A stretch of 7,060 bases of DNA. Source: an uncultured Dehalococcoidia bacterium (lineage in GTDB: Bacteria; Chloroflexota; Dehalococcoidia; Dehalococcoidales; UBA3254). The DNA is taken from NCBI GenBank assembly GCA_903890885.1, contig CAITCX010000493.1, positions 1 through 7,060 of the forward strand, in the 5' to 3' direction. A model generated the notes under the pieces. That model was not told the origin of the DNA. It saw nothing but the letters and a program-made list of their open reading frames with translations, and did no database searches. Below are positions 1-5,851 of this stretch, one piece after another. How positions within the stretch are numbered: the first letter of the stretch is position 1; the number at the start of each line of letters is the position of its first letter. The translations under genes and the position numbers were made by a program.

Positions 1-35
1 CGCGAAGGTCCCCTCTCTTTAACTTGATGGTGGGT

Positions 36-641
36 CTATTTTTTAGCGGGCTGTTGTTTCTCGAGGACCTGATCGATCAGGCCGTACTCTATGGCCTGCA
101 CAGGATCCAGATAAAAATCACGGTCCATATCATGCAGCAGTTTTTCCGCGGTCTGGCCGGTGTGCTGCATCATGATACTGCGGATGATCCCATCCAATCT
201 CATAATTTCCTTGGCAGCAATTACGACATCCGCTGCCTGGCCCTGGGCGCCGCCCAATACCTGGTGCATATGGATGGTGGAATGAGGCAAAGCGTATCTC
301 TTGCCCTTGGCCCCAGAGGTCAAAATGATAGTCGCCATGCTGGCTGCCATGCCCAGGCAGATAGTAGAAACATCGGGGCGGATCAATTGCATGGTATCGT
401 AGATAGCCAGACCGGCTGTGACCACGCCGCCCGGAGAATGAATATATAAACTGATGTCCTTGTCCGGGTCTTCCCGGTCCAGGTATAAAAGCTGAGAAAT
501 AATGACATTAGCCACCTGATCGTTGATGGGCATGTTCAGCATGACAATGCGTTCTCTTAACAGGAGCGAATATATATCGAAAGCGCGCTCCCCTTTGCTG
601 CCGGATTCAACTACCATCGGGATGACATTTTTAAAATCCAT
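36..641 (-). CDS. clpP: ATP-dependent Clp protease proteolytic subunit ClpP
   Basis: ClpP is the serine peptidase that forms the double-heptamer chamber degrading proteins unfolded by the AAA+ partners ClpX, ClpA or ClpC in the cytoplasm. The 201-aa product has the usual length. The catalytic triad is visible: Ser101 in MAASMAT, His126 in IHMHQ and Asp175 in DRDFYLDP. The spacings Ser-His 25 and His-Asp 49 equal those of the E. coli enzyme (97/122/171). The substrate-binding SPGG segment is at 69-72 and the family ending EYGLIDQVL at 185-193. The N terminus (IPMVVE) resembles the short, self-removed propeptide region. The ATG start is preceded by AAAGGAGG with 5 nt spacing. It is the last visible gene of aspS-tig-clpP, 14 nt after the tig stop; no ClpX gene lies in the 35 nt that remain. 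The stop is TAG. The identification is secure. Confidence 0.97.
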   Translation of the reverse strand: MDFKNVIPMVVESGSKGERAFDIYSLLLRERIVMLNMPINDQVANVIISQLLYLDREDPDKDISLYIHSPGGVVTAGLAIYDTMQLIRPDVSTICLGMAASMATIILTSGAKGKRYALPHSTIHMHQVLGGAQGQAADVVIAAKEIMRLDGIIRSIMMQHTGQTAEKLLHDMDRDFYLDPVQAIEYGLIDQVLEKQQPAKK

Positions 642-646
642 AATTG

Positions 647-654
647 CCTCCTTT
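647..654 (-). promoter_or_regulatory. Shine-Dalgarno of clpP
   Basis: AAAGGAGG on the minus strand, 5 nt before the clpP ATG. It is the strongest ribosome binding site of the three-gene operon. It lies wholly in the 14-nt gap after the tig stop codon, so ribosomes ending on tig could reinitiate here. Confidence 0.85.
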
Positions 655-655
655 G

Positions 656-1990
656 TTATGCTTCGGGCTTTTTAGCCTCAGTATCGTCGGGTTTTGTTTC
701 AGTAACAGCCTGGGATTGAGCTATCTCAACCAACTTTTCTACGGTCTTGCGGGTCGCGATTGAAGTCACCAGATTCACCTGATTTTGCGGAATATTCAAA
801 AGGTCAACCATTTGCTTTTTACGGTCGCTGGCGACATTTTTAGTTAGACTTTCGATTTCAGTGTCCAAGTCGGCATCTTCAATCTTAATATCTTCACTAC
901 GGGCTATTTCAGTAATGACCAGAGACTGCTTGATGGCTTGAAGTGCAACCGGACGCAACTCTTCGCGTAACTCGGCAGCCGACTTTTTGATGCTGGAAAG
1001 ATACTCATCCAGGCCTTTTTCATCCAGTTGCCAGCGCTGCATTTGCTGGCGGACCAGACTGTCGATCTCCTCCTCTTCCATTATAACAGGATACTCTACC
1101 TCTGAAATCCTGACAGCCTCATCAATCACCTGCTGCTGATAGTTCTTTTTGCTTATTTCATCGGCATTCTTCTTAAGGCTTTCGATTATCCTGGTGCGCA
1201 TTTCGGCGACAGTCTTGAATTCGGGATTGACCTTGGCAGCCAATTCGTCAGTCAATTCAGGCAAGCTCTGCTGTTTAATTTCTTTGATGGTGACTTTGAA
1301 GGCAACCTCTTTACCTGCTAGTTCGACTCGCCCGTAATCCGCAGCGAAACTCAGATTAAACTCACTGGTCTCACCGGTCTTCGAACCTATCAAAGCCTCG
1401 GAAAAACCTTTCATGGGAAATTCAGAGTCTTTTTCAACTTCATATTCGGCATCTTTCTGATTAATATACTGCTGTTCTCCAATGTGGCTATCGATGTCTA
1501 GAAGCAGCATGTCATGTGAATTAACCTGCCTGTCTACAGTTTCAAAGACAGAATGCTGCCGGCGAATTTGCTCGATGGTCTTCTCGATGTCCTCTTCTTT
1601 GACCTCGATGTGTACCATGGCCATTCTCACTGACTTATAGTCACCCAGCTTAACGATAGGTTCCAGAGGCACGGTCATCTTATATATGACCGGATCCATT
1701 TTTTCGAGTTTTACATCAGGCTGAGCAAAAGCGTGAATATCCTTTTCCTTGCAGGCTTGTTTAAAGGCCTCCGGCGCCATGTGCTCAACGGCATCTTCCA
1801 GAAAGGACTCTTTGCCCAAGTATTGTTCAAAGATAGGGCGTGGAGTCTTGCCCTTGCGAAAACCCGGAATGCTGTATTTTTTAACCAGGCGGGAGTAGGC
1901 ATCCTTTAAGCCTGCGTCGACCTCTGCCTGTTCCATCTCGATGGTCAGATAAGTCTGCCGTTTCTCGGTTTTGTCTACAGTAACTTTCAC
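656..1990 (-). CDS. tig: trigger factor, ribosome-associated chaperone/prolyl isomerase
   Basis: Trigger factor docks at the ribosomal exit tunnel and shields nascent chains. The 444-aa product has the family's usual length and all three regions. The N-terminal ribosome-binding domain (about 1-115) begins MKVTVDK and contains the signature GFRKGKTP at 43-50. An FKBP-like isomerase domain spans about 155-238, with the PMKGFSEALIG turn at 192-202 and ELAGKEVAF near 223-231. The helical SurA-like C-terminal domain covers about 240-425. It ends in a charged, probably disordered tail (TETKPDDTEAKKPEA). The start is GTG; it is preferred because the protein then begins like other family members, and GGAGG lies 4 nt upstream. 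The next Met, at residue 19, would remove a beta strand of the ribosome-binding domain. It sits 32 nt downstream of aspS and 14 nt upstream of clpP, the common tig-clpP pairing. Confidence 0.96.
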   Translation of the reverse strand: MKVTVDKTEKRQTYLTIEMEQAEVDAGLKDAYSRLVKKYSIPGFRKGKTPRPIFEQYLGKESFLEDAVEHMAPEAFKQACKEKDIHAFAQPDVKLEKMDPVIYKMTVPLEPIVKLGDYKSVRMAMVHIEVKEEDIEKTIEQIRRQHSVFETVDRQVNSHDMLLLDIDSHIGEQQYINQKDAEYEVEKDSEFPMKGFSEALIGSKTGETSEFNLSFAADYGRVELAGKEVAFKVTIKEIKQQSLPELTDELAAKVNPEFKTVAEMRTRIIESLKKNADEISKKNYQQQVIDEAVRISEVEYPVIMEEEEIDSLVRQQMQRWQLDEKGLDEYLSSIKKSAAELREELRPVALQAIKQSLVITEIARSEDIKIEDADLDTEIESLTKNVASDRKKQMVDLLNIPQNQVNLVTSIATRKTVEKLVEIAQSQAVTETKPDDTEAKKPEA

Positions 1991-1994
1991 GATT

Positions 1995-1999
1995 CCTCC
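1995..1999 (-). promoter_or_regulatory. Shine-Dalgarno fixing the GTG start of tig
   Basis: GGAGG on the minus strand lies 4 nt before the GTG. It supports this non-ATG start over the internal Met at residue 19. The short spacing and GTG codon suggest moderate initiation efficiency (inference). Confidence 0.75.
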
Positions 2000-2022
2000 A
2001 AAAACAGTATAAAATTCAAATA

Positions 2023-3837
2023 TCAGGATTTAGAGTTTTCAATATCTTCCATTTTCAATTTGATGTGCAGTTCGTCAATTTGTTTGTCGGTGACCTGAGC
2101 AGGAGCATCGAACATCATATCGTAACCACTTTGATTCTTGGGGAAAGCGATGACGTCGCGGATGGTCTCACTGCCCTGAATGATCATGACAAAACGGTCA
2201 ATTCCTACAGCTACCCCACCGTGGGGAGGCGCACCGTATTCAAAGGCTTCCAGCAGATGCCCGAACAACTGGTTGATCTTCTCTTCCGAATGCCCGAAGA
2301 TGCGGAAGATTTTTCTTTGTAAATCTGCATTATGGATTCTGATGCTGCCGCCTCCCAGTTCAAAACCGTTGCAGACCAGATCATAATGACGGCCGTGGAC
2401 CTTCTCAGGAGAGGTGTCCAGCAGGGATAAATCGGTTTCTTTGGCCTGGGTGAAGGGATGGTGCATGGCTTCCCAGCGCTTCTCATCCTGATTCCAGTTA
2501 AGTAGTGGGAAGTCGGTGATAAAGGCAAATTTTAATTCCTTGTCATTGATCAAGTTCAAGCGCCTGGCTATTTCCTTGCGCATCTCTCCCAGCACGGCAG
2601 AAGCTAACTCAGGTTTACCCGCGACTATCAGAAGCAGGTCGCCCATGCCGGCGCCCAATCTTTCCGCCATTTGTTTGACCTGGTCAACTGTGATGAATTT
2701 TGAGGCGCGCGACTTCACCATATCCATGGTCAGATCGGCGAGAAGGCCGGGGCTGTTACCCAGGGAAATGGTTAATAATCCCTGCGCGCCCAGGCCCTGG
2801 GCGACGGCATTAAGCTCGTCCAGTTGACCGCGGGTATAAGCGGCGCAACCGGGGGCCACAATAGCCTTGACTTTACCGCCCCCGGACACCACGTTTTTAA
2901 ATACGGCGAAATCGGTTTTGAGGGCAATATCTGAAATATCGCCTATTTCCAGCCCAAAGCGCAGGTCCGGTTTATCTGAACCGTATTTTTCCATGGCCTC
3001 GGCATAAGACAGGCGCAGAAAGGGTGTATTGACCTTTAACTGCGGTTTGAGTTTGGCCACCATGCCGGTAAAAAGCTCTTCCAGCAGATTGATGATGTCC
3101 TCTTCTTCCACGAAGCTCATCTCGATATCCAGCTGGGTGAACTCCGGCTGCCGGTCCTTGCGGGAGTCCTCATCACGGAAGCATTTGGCAATCTGGAAAT
3201 ATTTTTCTAGTCCGCCCACCATCAGCAGTTGTTTGAACTGCTGGGGAGACTGGGGTAAAGCATAAAACTTGCCAGGATACAGGCGGCTGGGCACCAGGTA
3301 ATCGCGGGCGCCCTCCGGTGTACTTTTCATCAAGATAGGGGTTTCGATGTCCAGAAAGTCCCTAGCATAAAGGAACTCACGCATGTAGCGGATTACCTCG
3401 TGGCGCATCAGGATATTAGACTTCATCCTGTCGCGTCGCAGGTCCAGGTAGCGGTATTTCAGGCGTACATTTTCGTTGACATCAATATCTTCATTAATAT
3501 AAAAGGGCGGAGTTTTGGCGGTATTAAGAATAAGCGCGCTTTCAACCAGCACTTCCACTTCACCAGTAGGCATTTTAAGGTTCTCCGTACCGGCAGGGCG
3601 GGCAGAAACCTCGCCATTTAGCTGGACCACAAATTCGCCGCGCAGTTGAGATGCGATTTCATGGGCAGCTTTAGATGTTTCAGGATTGAAAACAGTCTGA
3701 ACGATCCCTGAACGATCACGGAGGTCAATAAAAATCAACTGGCCGTGGTCGCGACGGCGGTCTACCCAGCCGGCCAGCTTGACCTTCTTGCCAATATCTT
3801 TCTTGTTCAATTCGGCGCAATTCAAGTTTTTAAGCAA
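2023..3837 (-). CDS. aspS: aspartyl-tRNA synthetase (bacterial type, possibly non-discriminating)
   Basis: This cytoplasmic class IIb synthetase charges tRNA(Asp) with aspartate using ATP. The 604-aa protein is complete. It has an anticodon-binding OB fold (about 1-105, GWVDRRRDHG at 23-32) and the flipping-loop/motif 1 region around 150-178 (ETPILMKSTPEGARDYLVPS). QSPQQFKQ is at 196-203. Motif 2 at 219-235 is nearly canonical (FRDEDSRKDRQPEFTQ). The bacterial GAD insertion lies at about 290-425. Further on are DFPL (442-445), HHPFT (459-463), ELGGGSIRIH (493-502) and motif 3 around 540-566 (GIDRFVM). His31 and Gly83 match the residue pair reported for non-discriminating AspRS, where E. coli has Leu30. 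The start is TTG with AGGAG 6 nt upstream; there is no nearby ATG, and the N terminus aligns with the family. It is the first gene of the aspS-tig-clpP operon, with a promoter directly upstream. Confidence 0.97.
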   Translation of the reverse strand: MLKNLNCAELNKKDIGKKVKLAGWVDRRRDHGQLIFIDLRDRSGIVQTVFNPETSKAAHEIASQLRGEFVVQLNGEVSARPAGTENLKMPTGEVEVLVESALILNTAKTPPFYINEDIDVNENVRLKYRYLDLRRDRMKSNILMRHEVIRYMREFLYARDFLDIETPILMKSTPEGARDYLVPSRLYPGKFYALPQSPQQFKQLLMVGGLEKYFQIAKCFRDEDSRKDRQPEFTQLDIEMSFVEEEDIINLLEELFTGMVAKLKPQLKVNTPFLRLSYAEAMEKYGSDKPDLRFGLEIGDISDIALKTDFAVFKNVVSGGGKVKAIVAPGCAAYTRGQLDELNAVAQGLGAQGLLTISLGNSPGLLADLTMDMVKSRASKFITVDQVKQMAERLGAGMGDLLLIVAGKPELASAVLGEMRKEIARRLNLINDKELKFAFITDFPLLNWNQDEKRWEAMHHPFTQAKETDLSLLDTSPEKVHGRHYDLVCNGFELGGGSIRIHNADLQRKIFRIFGHSEEKINQLFGHLLEAFEYGAPPHGGVAVGIDRFVMIIQGSETIRDVIAFPKNQSGYDMMFDAPAQVTDKQIDELHIKLKMEDIENSKS

Positions 3838-3843
3838 AAAAAT

Positions 3844-3848
3844 CTCCT
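3844..3848 (-). promoter_or_regulatory. Shine-Dalgarno fixing the TTG start of aspS
   Basis: AGGAG on the minus strand lies 6 nt before the TTG codon. This is the only well-placed ribosome binding site between the promoter and the conserved OB-fold sequence, so it decides the TTG start. Confidence 0.75.
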
Positions 3849-3872
3849 GATAATTAACCCATTATCGTTAAA

Positions 3873-3901
3873 ATTATATCGTATTATGGCAATCCATTCA
3901 A
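3873..3901 (-). promoter_or_regulatory. sigma70-type promoter of the aspS-tig-clpP operon
   Basis: Read on the minus strand, the -35 box TTGAAT (3896-3901) and a perfect -10 box TATAAT (3873-3878) are separated by exactly 17 nt. Transcription would start near 3866, giving a 5' leader of about 28 nt before the TTG of aspS. That leader is too short for a T-box or other riboswitch. This is the best promoter match found in the left half of the window. The start site is inferred from spacing only. Confidence 0.8.
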
Positions 3902-4076
3902 CCGCAGGCTGCCTGCTTTGTCGGGTTTCCGTCGTTAAGTTTTATGTTAATTGCAGATCAAGGGATAGAATGCCCAACGTTATTCCGTTTTAGGGACTAA
4001 CAGTTCATCATCGTCGGTTATCTGGTTTGAGATAATTATAGATAGGCTATACACTTGAAAAAGTGGGTGGAGTCGG
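3902..4076. other. intergenic DNA upstream of aspS, no gene recognised
   Basis: Apart from the palindrome at 3904-3916, I see no RNA gene, repeat or supported reading frame here. An ATG at 3970 gives only eight codons before TAG. A weak plus-strand promoter-like pair for the decayed prepilin gene is possible: TTTGAG at 4026-4031 and TATACA at 4048-4053, with a 16-nt spacer. The match is too poor to call with confidence. Confidence 0.4.
3904..3916. repeat. 13-bp palindrome next to the aspS promoter
   Basis: GCAGGC-T-GCCTGC is a perfect 6-1-6 palindrome starting 2 bp upstream of the aspS -35 box. A one-base loop cannot form an RNA hairpin without opening pairs, and no T tract follows, so a terminator is unlikely. 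It could be a protein-binding site or chance. Confidence 0.4.
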
Positions 4077-4319
4077 ATGTTGATCAAGAATCAAGGAGGT
4101 TGGTCACTATTCAAGACTTTGATAAGTTTGATCATTATTGGGCTGGTCGGGATTATCATTCTGACCAGTTTAGCTGCCTCGTTGAAGTCCAATATCACCA
4201 ATCCCACTTTAATCAGAGCCGAGTGCTAGGCACGCGCTAAGATTGAGTATATTCAAAGCTTAGCCAAAGCCGAGTCAATGCGTATATTGTGTCAAAGCCA
4301 AGGCAGGTGTATAATCTAA
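4077..4319 (+). pseudogene. decayed prepilin-like (type IV pilin N-terminal methylation motif) gene
   Basis: From ATG 4077 a frame of 50 codons ends at TAG 4227-4229. It encodes a short basic leader ending in Gly-Gly, then WSLFKTLISLIIIGLVGIII and more hydrophobic residues. This is the layout of a class III prepilin signal: leader, Gly(-1), a residue that is normally Phe(+1), Glu(+5), then about 20 hydrophobic residues. Here +1 is Trp and +5 is Lys, so processing and assembly would probably fail. Past the TAG the same frame stays open to TAA 4317 and reads ARAKIEYIQSL, much like the AESLARxQxEYVxx stretch that follows the transmembrane helix in many prepilin-like proteins. A substitution or compensating indels near 4224-4229 therefore broke the gene. 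Weak Shine-Dalgarno-like GTGGAG lies 4 nt upstream. Alternatively, the first 50 codons could be expressed as a small membrane peptide. Confidence 0.6.
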
Positions 4320-4444
4320 CATAATCAAAACGACTTCGTTCTATCTATCGCAAGCGCCTGCATTTATGCTTTCCTTAGATAACCTTGATTATCTGACTGA
4401 TTATTCAATGTTGCTTTAAATATGCCTACATAAGGAGTTTTTAG
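4320..4444 (+). other. leader region of the ArsB/NhaD-type permease gene
   Basis: This stretch between the pilin remnant and the permease holds the permease Shine-Dalgarno AAGGAG (4432-4437, 7 nt before the ATG). It also has an imperfect dyad, AGATAA-N6-TTATCT at 4377-4394. A promoter is not clear: TTTAAA at 4415-4420 could be a -10 box with a poor CTGACT -35 box at 4393-4398. No other coding or RNA feature is seen. Confidence 0.4.
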
Positions 4445-5734
4445 ATGGAAGCATCGACGGCACAGATAATTGTAAGCTGTGCAATATTTATTGTTGTCTA
4501 TGCCTTGATAGTATGGGATAAATTTGACAGGACGGTGATAGCTGTAGCAGGCGCAGCTCTCATACTACTTTTCAAATTTCTAACCCAGGCGCAAGCCTTC
4601 GCCGCAGTGGATTTTAATACGATCGGACTTTTGATAAGTATGATGGTGATGGTCATGATTACCAAAAAGTCCGGCGTCTTTGAATACCTGGCGGTAAAAA
4701 CGGTCAAAATCGCCAAAGGCAATCCGGTAATAATTATTATTCTAATGTCAGTTCTGACCGGGGTTATTTCCGCCTTTCTGGATAATGTCACTACGATATT
4801 GTTAGTGTTACCGGTCACATTCAGCGTCACTAAAGATTTAAAGATTAATCCGGTGCCTTTTGTGATTGCCGAGGTGTTTGCTTCGAACATTGGTGGCACG
4901 GCCACCCTGATCGGGGATCCACCCAATATTATGATCGGTAGTGCGGCTGGTTTTACATTTATGGATTTTCTCAAATATAACACCGGAGTTATTGCTGTAA
5001 CCCTGGTAGTCACAACCATAATATTTGCCTGGATATATCGTAAAGGGCTGAACGCTAAACCTGAAGATAAGGCCAAAGTTCTTCAGATGGACGAGAAAGC
5101 CTGCATCAAAGACCGCAATCTTCTTGTAAAAAGCCTGATCGTATTGGGTTTGACAATCGTTGGCTTTCTTCTGCACGGGACTTTTCATTACGAATCCGCG
5201 ACTGTGGCTATAATCGGGGCCGTCGTTTTACTAGCTGTAACTCAATTCCAGGTAAGTACAGAGAAAATATTGCAGGAAGTAGAGTGGAAAACCATTTTCT
5301 TCTTTGTTGGACTTTTTATCATTGTTGGCAGCTTGAAGGAAGCCGGGGTGATTTCTATTCTGGCTCAAAAAGCGATTGAAATGACCCAGGGCAACCCCTT
5401 TGCGACCATAATGGCGATATTCTGGTTTTCAGCCATTGCTTCGGCCTTTATCGATAATATCCCTTATGCAGCTACCATGATTCCCTTGATTCAGAACATT
5501 GGGACAATGACCACGATCCCTTTAACCCCTCTTTGGATAGCATTATCTTTGGGAGCTTGCTTAGGGGGTAACGGTACAATTATTGGTGCAAGTGCCAACG
5601 TTGTGGCCTCTGGCATGTCAGAGGAAATGGGTTATAAAATTAAATTTGGGTATTGGTTGAAAATCTGTTTCCCCGTAATGATTGTGTCGGCTATTATCTC
5701 AGCGGTCTACCTAATAATTTTTTACTTAAGGTAA
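4445..5734 (+). CDS. ArsB/NhaD-type ion transporter superfamily permease
   Basis: This 429-aa, strongly hydrophobic protein has about 10-12 membrane segments in two homologous halves. Each half carries the superfamily's paired signatures: FLDNVTTILLVLPVT (111-125) with GGTATLIGDPPN (150-161), and AFIDNIPYAATMIPL (334-348) with LGGNGTIIGASANVVASG (373-390). The Asp-Asn pairs in the broken helices are the usual ion or substrate site. A charged loop at about 199-227 separates the halves. The family includes ArsB arsenite exporters, NhaD Na+/H+ antiporters and relatives of the OCA2 P protein. Substrate cannot be set from sequence, and no arsR, arsA or arsC lies next to it, so arsenite export is not supported by context. 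The ATG start has AAGGAG 7 nt upstream. It appears to stand alone; 117 bp containing a new promoter separate it from the next gene. Confidence 0.88.
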   Translation: MEASTAQIIVSCAIFIVVYALIVWDKFDRTVIAVAGAALILLFKFLTQAQAFAAVDFNTIGLLISMMVMVMITKKSGVFEYLAVKTVKIAKGNPVIIIILMSVLTGVISAFLDNVTTILLVLPVTFSVTKDLKINPVPFVIAEVFASNIGGTATLIGDPPNIMIGSAAGFTFMDFLKYNTGVIAVTLVVTTIIFAWIYRKGLNAKPEDKAKVLQMDEKACIKDRNLLVKSLIVLGLTIVGFLLHGTFHYESATVAIIGAVVLLAVTQFQVSTEKILQEVEWKTIFFFVGLFIIVGSLKEAGVISILAQKAIEMTQGNPFATIMAIFWFSAIASAFIDNIPYAATMIPLIQNIGTMTTIPLTPLWIALSLGACLGGNGTIIGASANVVASGMSEEMGYKIKFGYWLKICFPVMIVSAIISAVYLIIFYLR

Positions 5735-5783
5735 ATTGCATCAATAAAGTTAGTCGGGAAATGCTTATTTCAAAGTGAAAGAC

Positions 5784-5799
5784 TGTGAACAATTACACA
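5784..5799. promoter_or_regulatory. possible CRP/FNR-family-like site
   Basis: TGTGA-ACAATT-ACACA matches the classical CRP consensus TGTGA-N6-TCACA at nine of ten defined positions. Its centre is about 55 bp upstream of the predicted start of transcription of the COG1900 gene. A single short match in AT-rich DNA is weak evidence, and no regulator gene is in the window. Confidence 0.25.
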
Positions 5800-5810
5800 A
5801 CCACTTTTCA

Positions 5811-5840
5811 TTGACAATCCTGATATTTTCAGACTATTAT
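5811..5840 (+). promoter_or_regulatory. sigma70-type promoter of the COG1900 gene
   Basis: A perfect -35 box TTGACA (5811-5816) and -10 box TATTAT (5835-5840) are separated by 18 nt. The start of transcription would be near 5847, only about 5 nt before the ATG at 5852, so the mRNA would be nearly leaderless. The inverted repeat at 5817-5846 fills the spacer and overlaps the -10 box. Confidence 0.6.
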
Positions 5841-5846
5841 CAGGAT
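5817..5846. promoter_or_regulatory. perfect 9-bp inverted repeat, operator-like, over the COG1900 gene promoter
   Basis: ATCCTGATA (5817-5825) and its exact reverse complement TATCAGGAT (5838-5846) flank a 12-nt gap. The half-site centres are 21 bp apart, two helical turns, as expected for a dimeric repressor. The left arm begins right after the -35 box, and the right arm covers half of the -10 box and the AGGA ribosome-binding motif. In an RNA started further upstream, the arms could pair and hide that motif. The dyad is directly visible; its role is inferred. Confidence 0.65.
5842..5845 (+). promoter_or_regulatory. putative weak Shine-Dalgarno of the COG1900 gene
   Basis: AGGA lies 6 nt before the ATG at 5852 and inside the right arm of the inverted repeat. 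If transcription starts at the predicted site near 5847, this motif would not be in the mRNA. It would matter only for transcripts begun upstream. Confidence 0.4.
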
Positions 5847-5851
5847 GAGAT

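Noticed and set aside
24..449. Plus-strand open frame of 141 codons opposite clpP.
   Set aside because: It is antisense to a ClpP gene with an intact catalytic triad, has no family resemblance and no convincing ribosome binding site.
2015..2030. A copy of the sequence TATCAGGAT at the aspS-tig junction identical to one arm of the COG1900 inverted repeat, sharing about 13 bases with the other region.
   Set aside because: It is a single arm with no partner nearby and includes the aspS stop codon. A 13-base match between two sites in 7 kb is within reach of chance.
3838..3866. Possible T-box or other riboswitch in the aspS leader.
   Set aside because: The predicted leader is only about 28 nt, far too short for such an element.
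4055..4240. A 61-codon plus-strand frame starting with TTG upstream of the permease.
   Set aside because: It overlaps the prepilin remnant in another frame. Its product has no recognisable pattern, whereas the frame from 4077 shows a clear prepilin-like helix and downstream segment.
4498..5188. Long minus-strand frames opposite the permease.
   Set aside because: They mirror the hydrophobic codons of a well-supported transporter gene and have no independent support.
5768..5780. TTTCA-AAG-TGAAA small inverted repeat after the permease as a possible terminator.
   Set aside because: The stem is only 5 bp, AT-rich, with a 3-nt loop and no following T tract.
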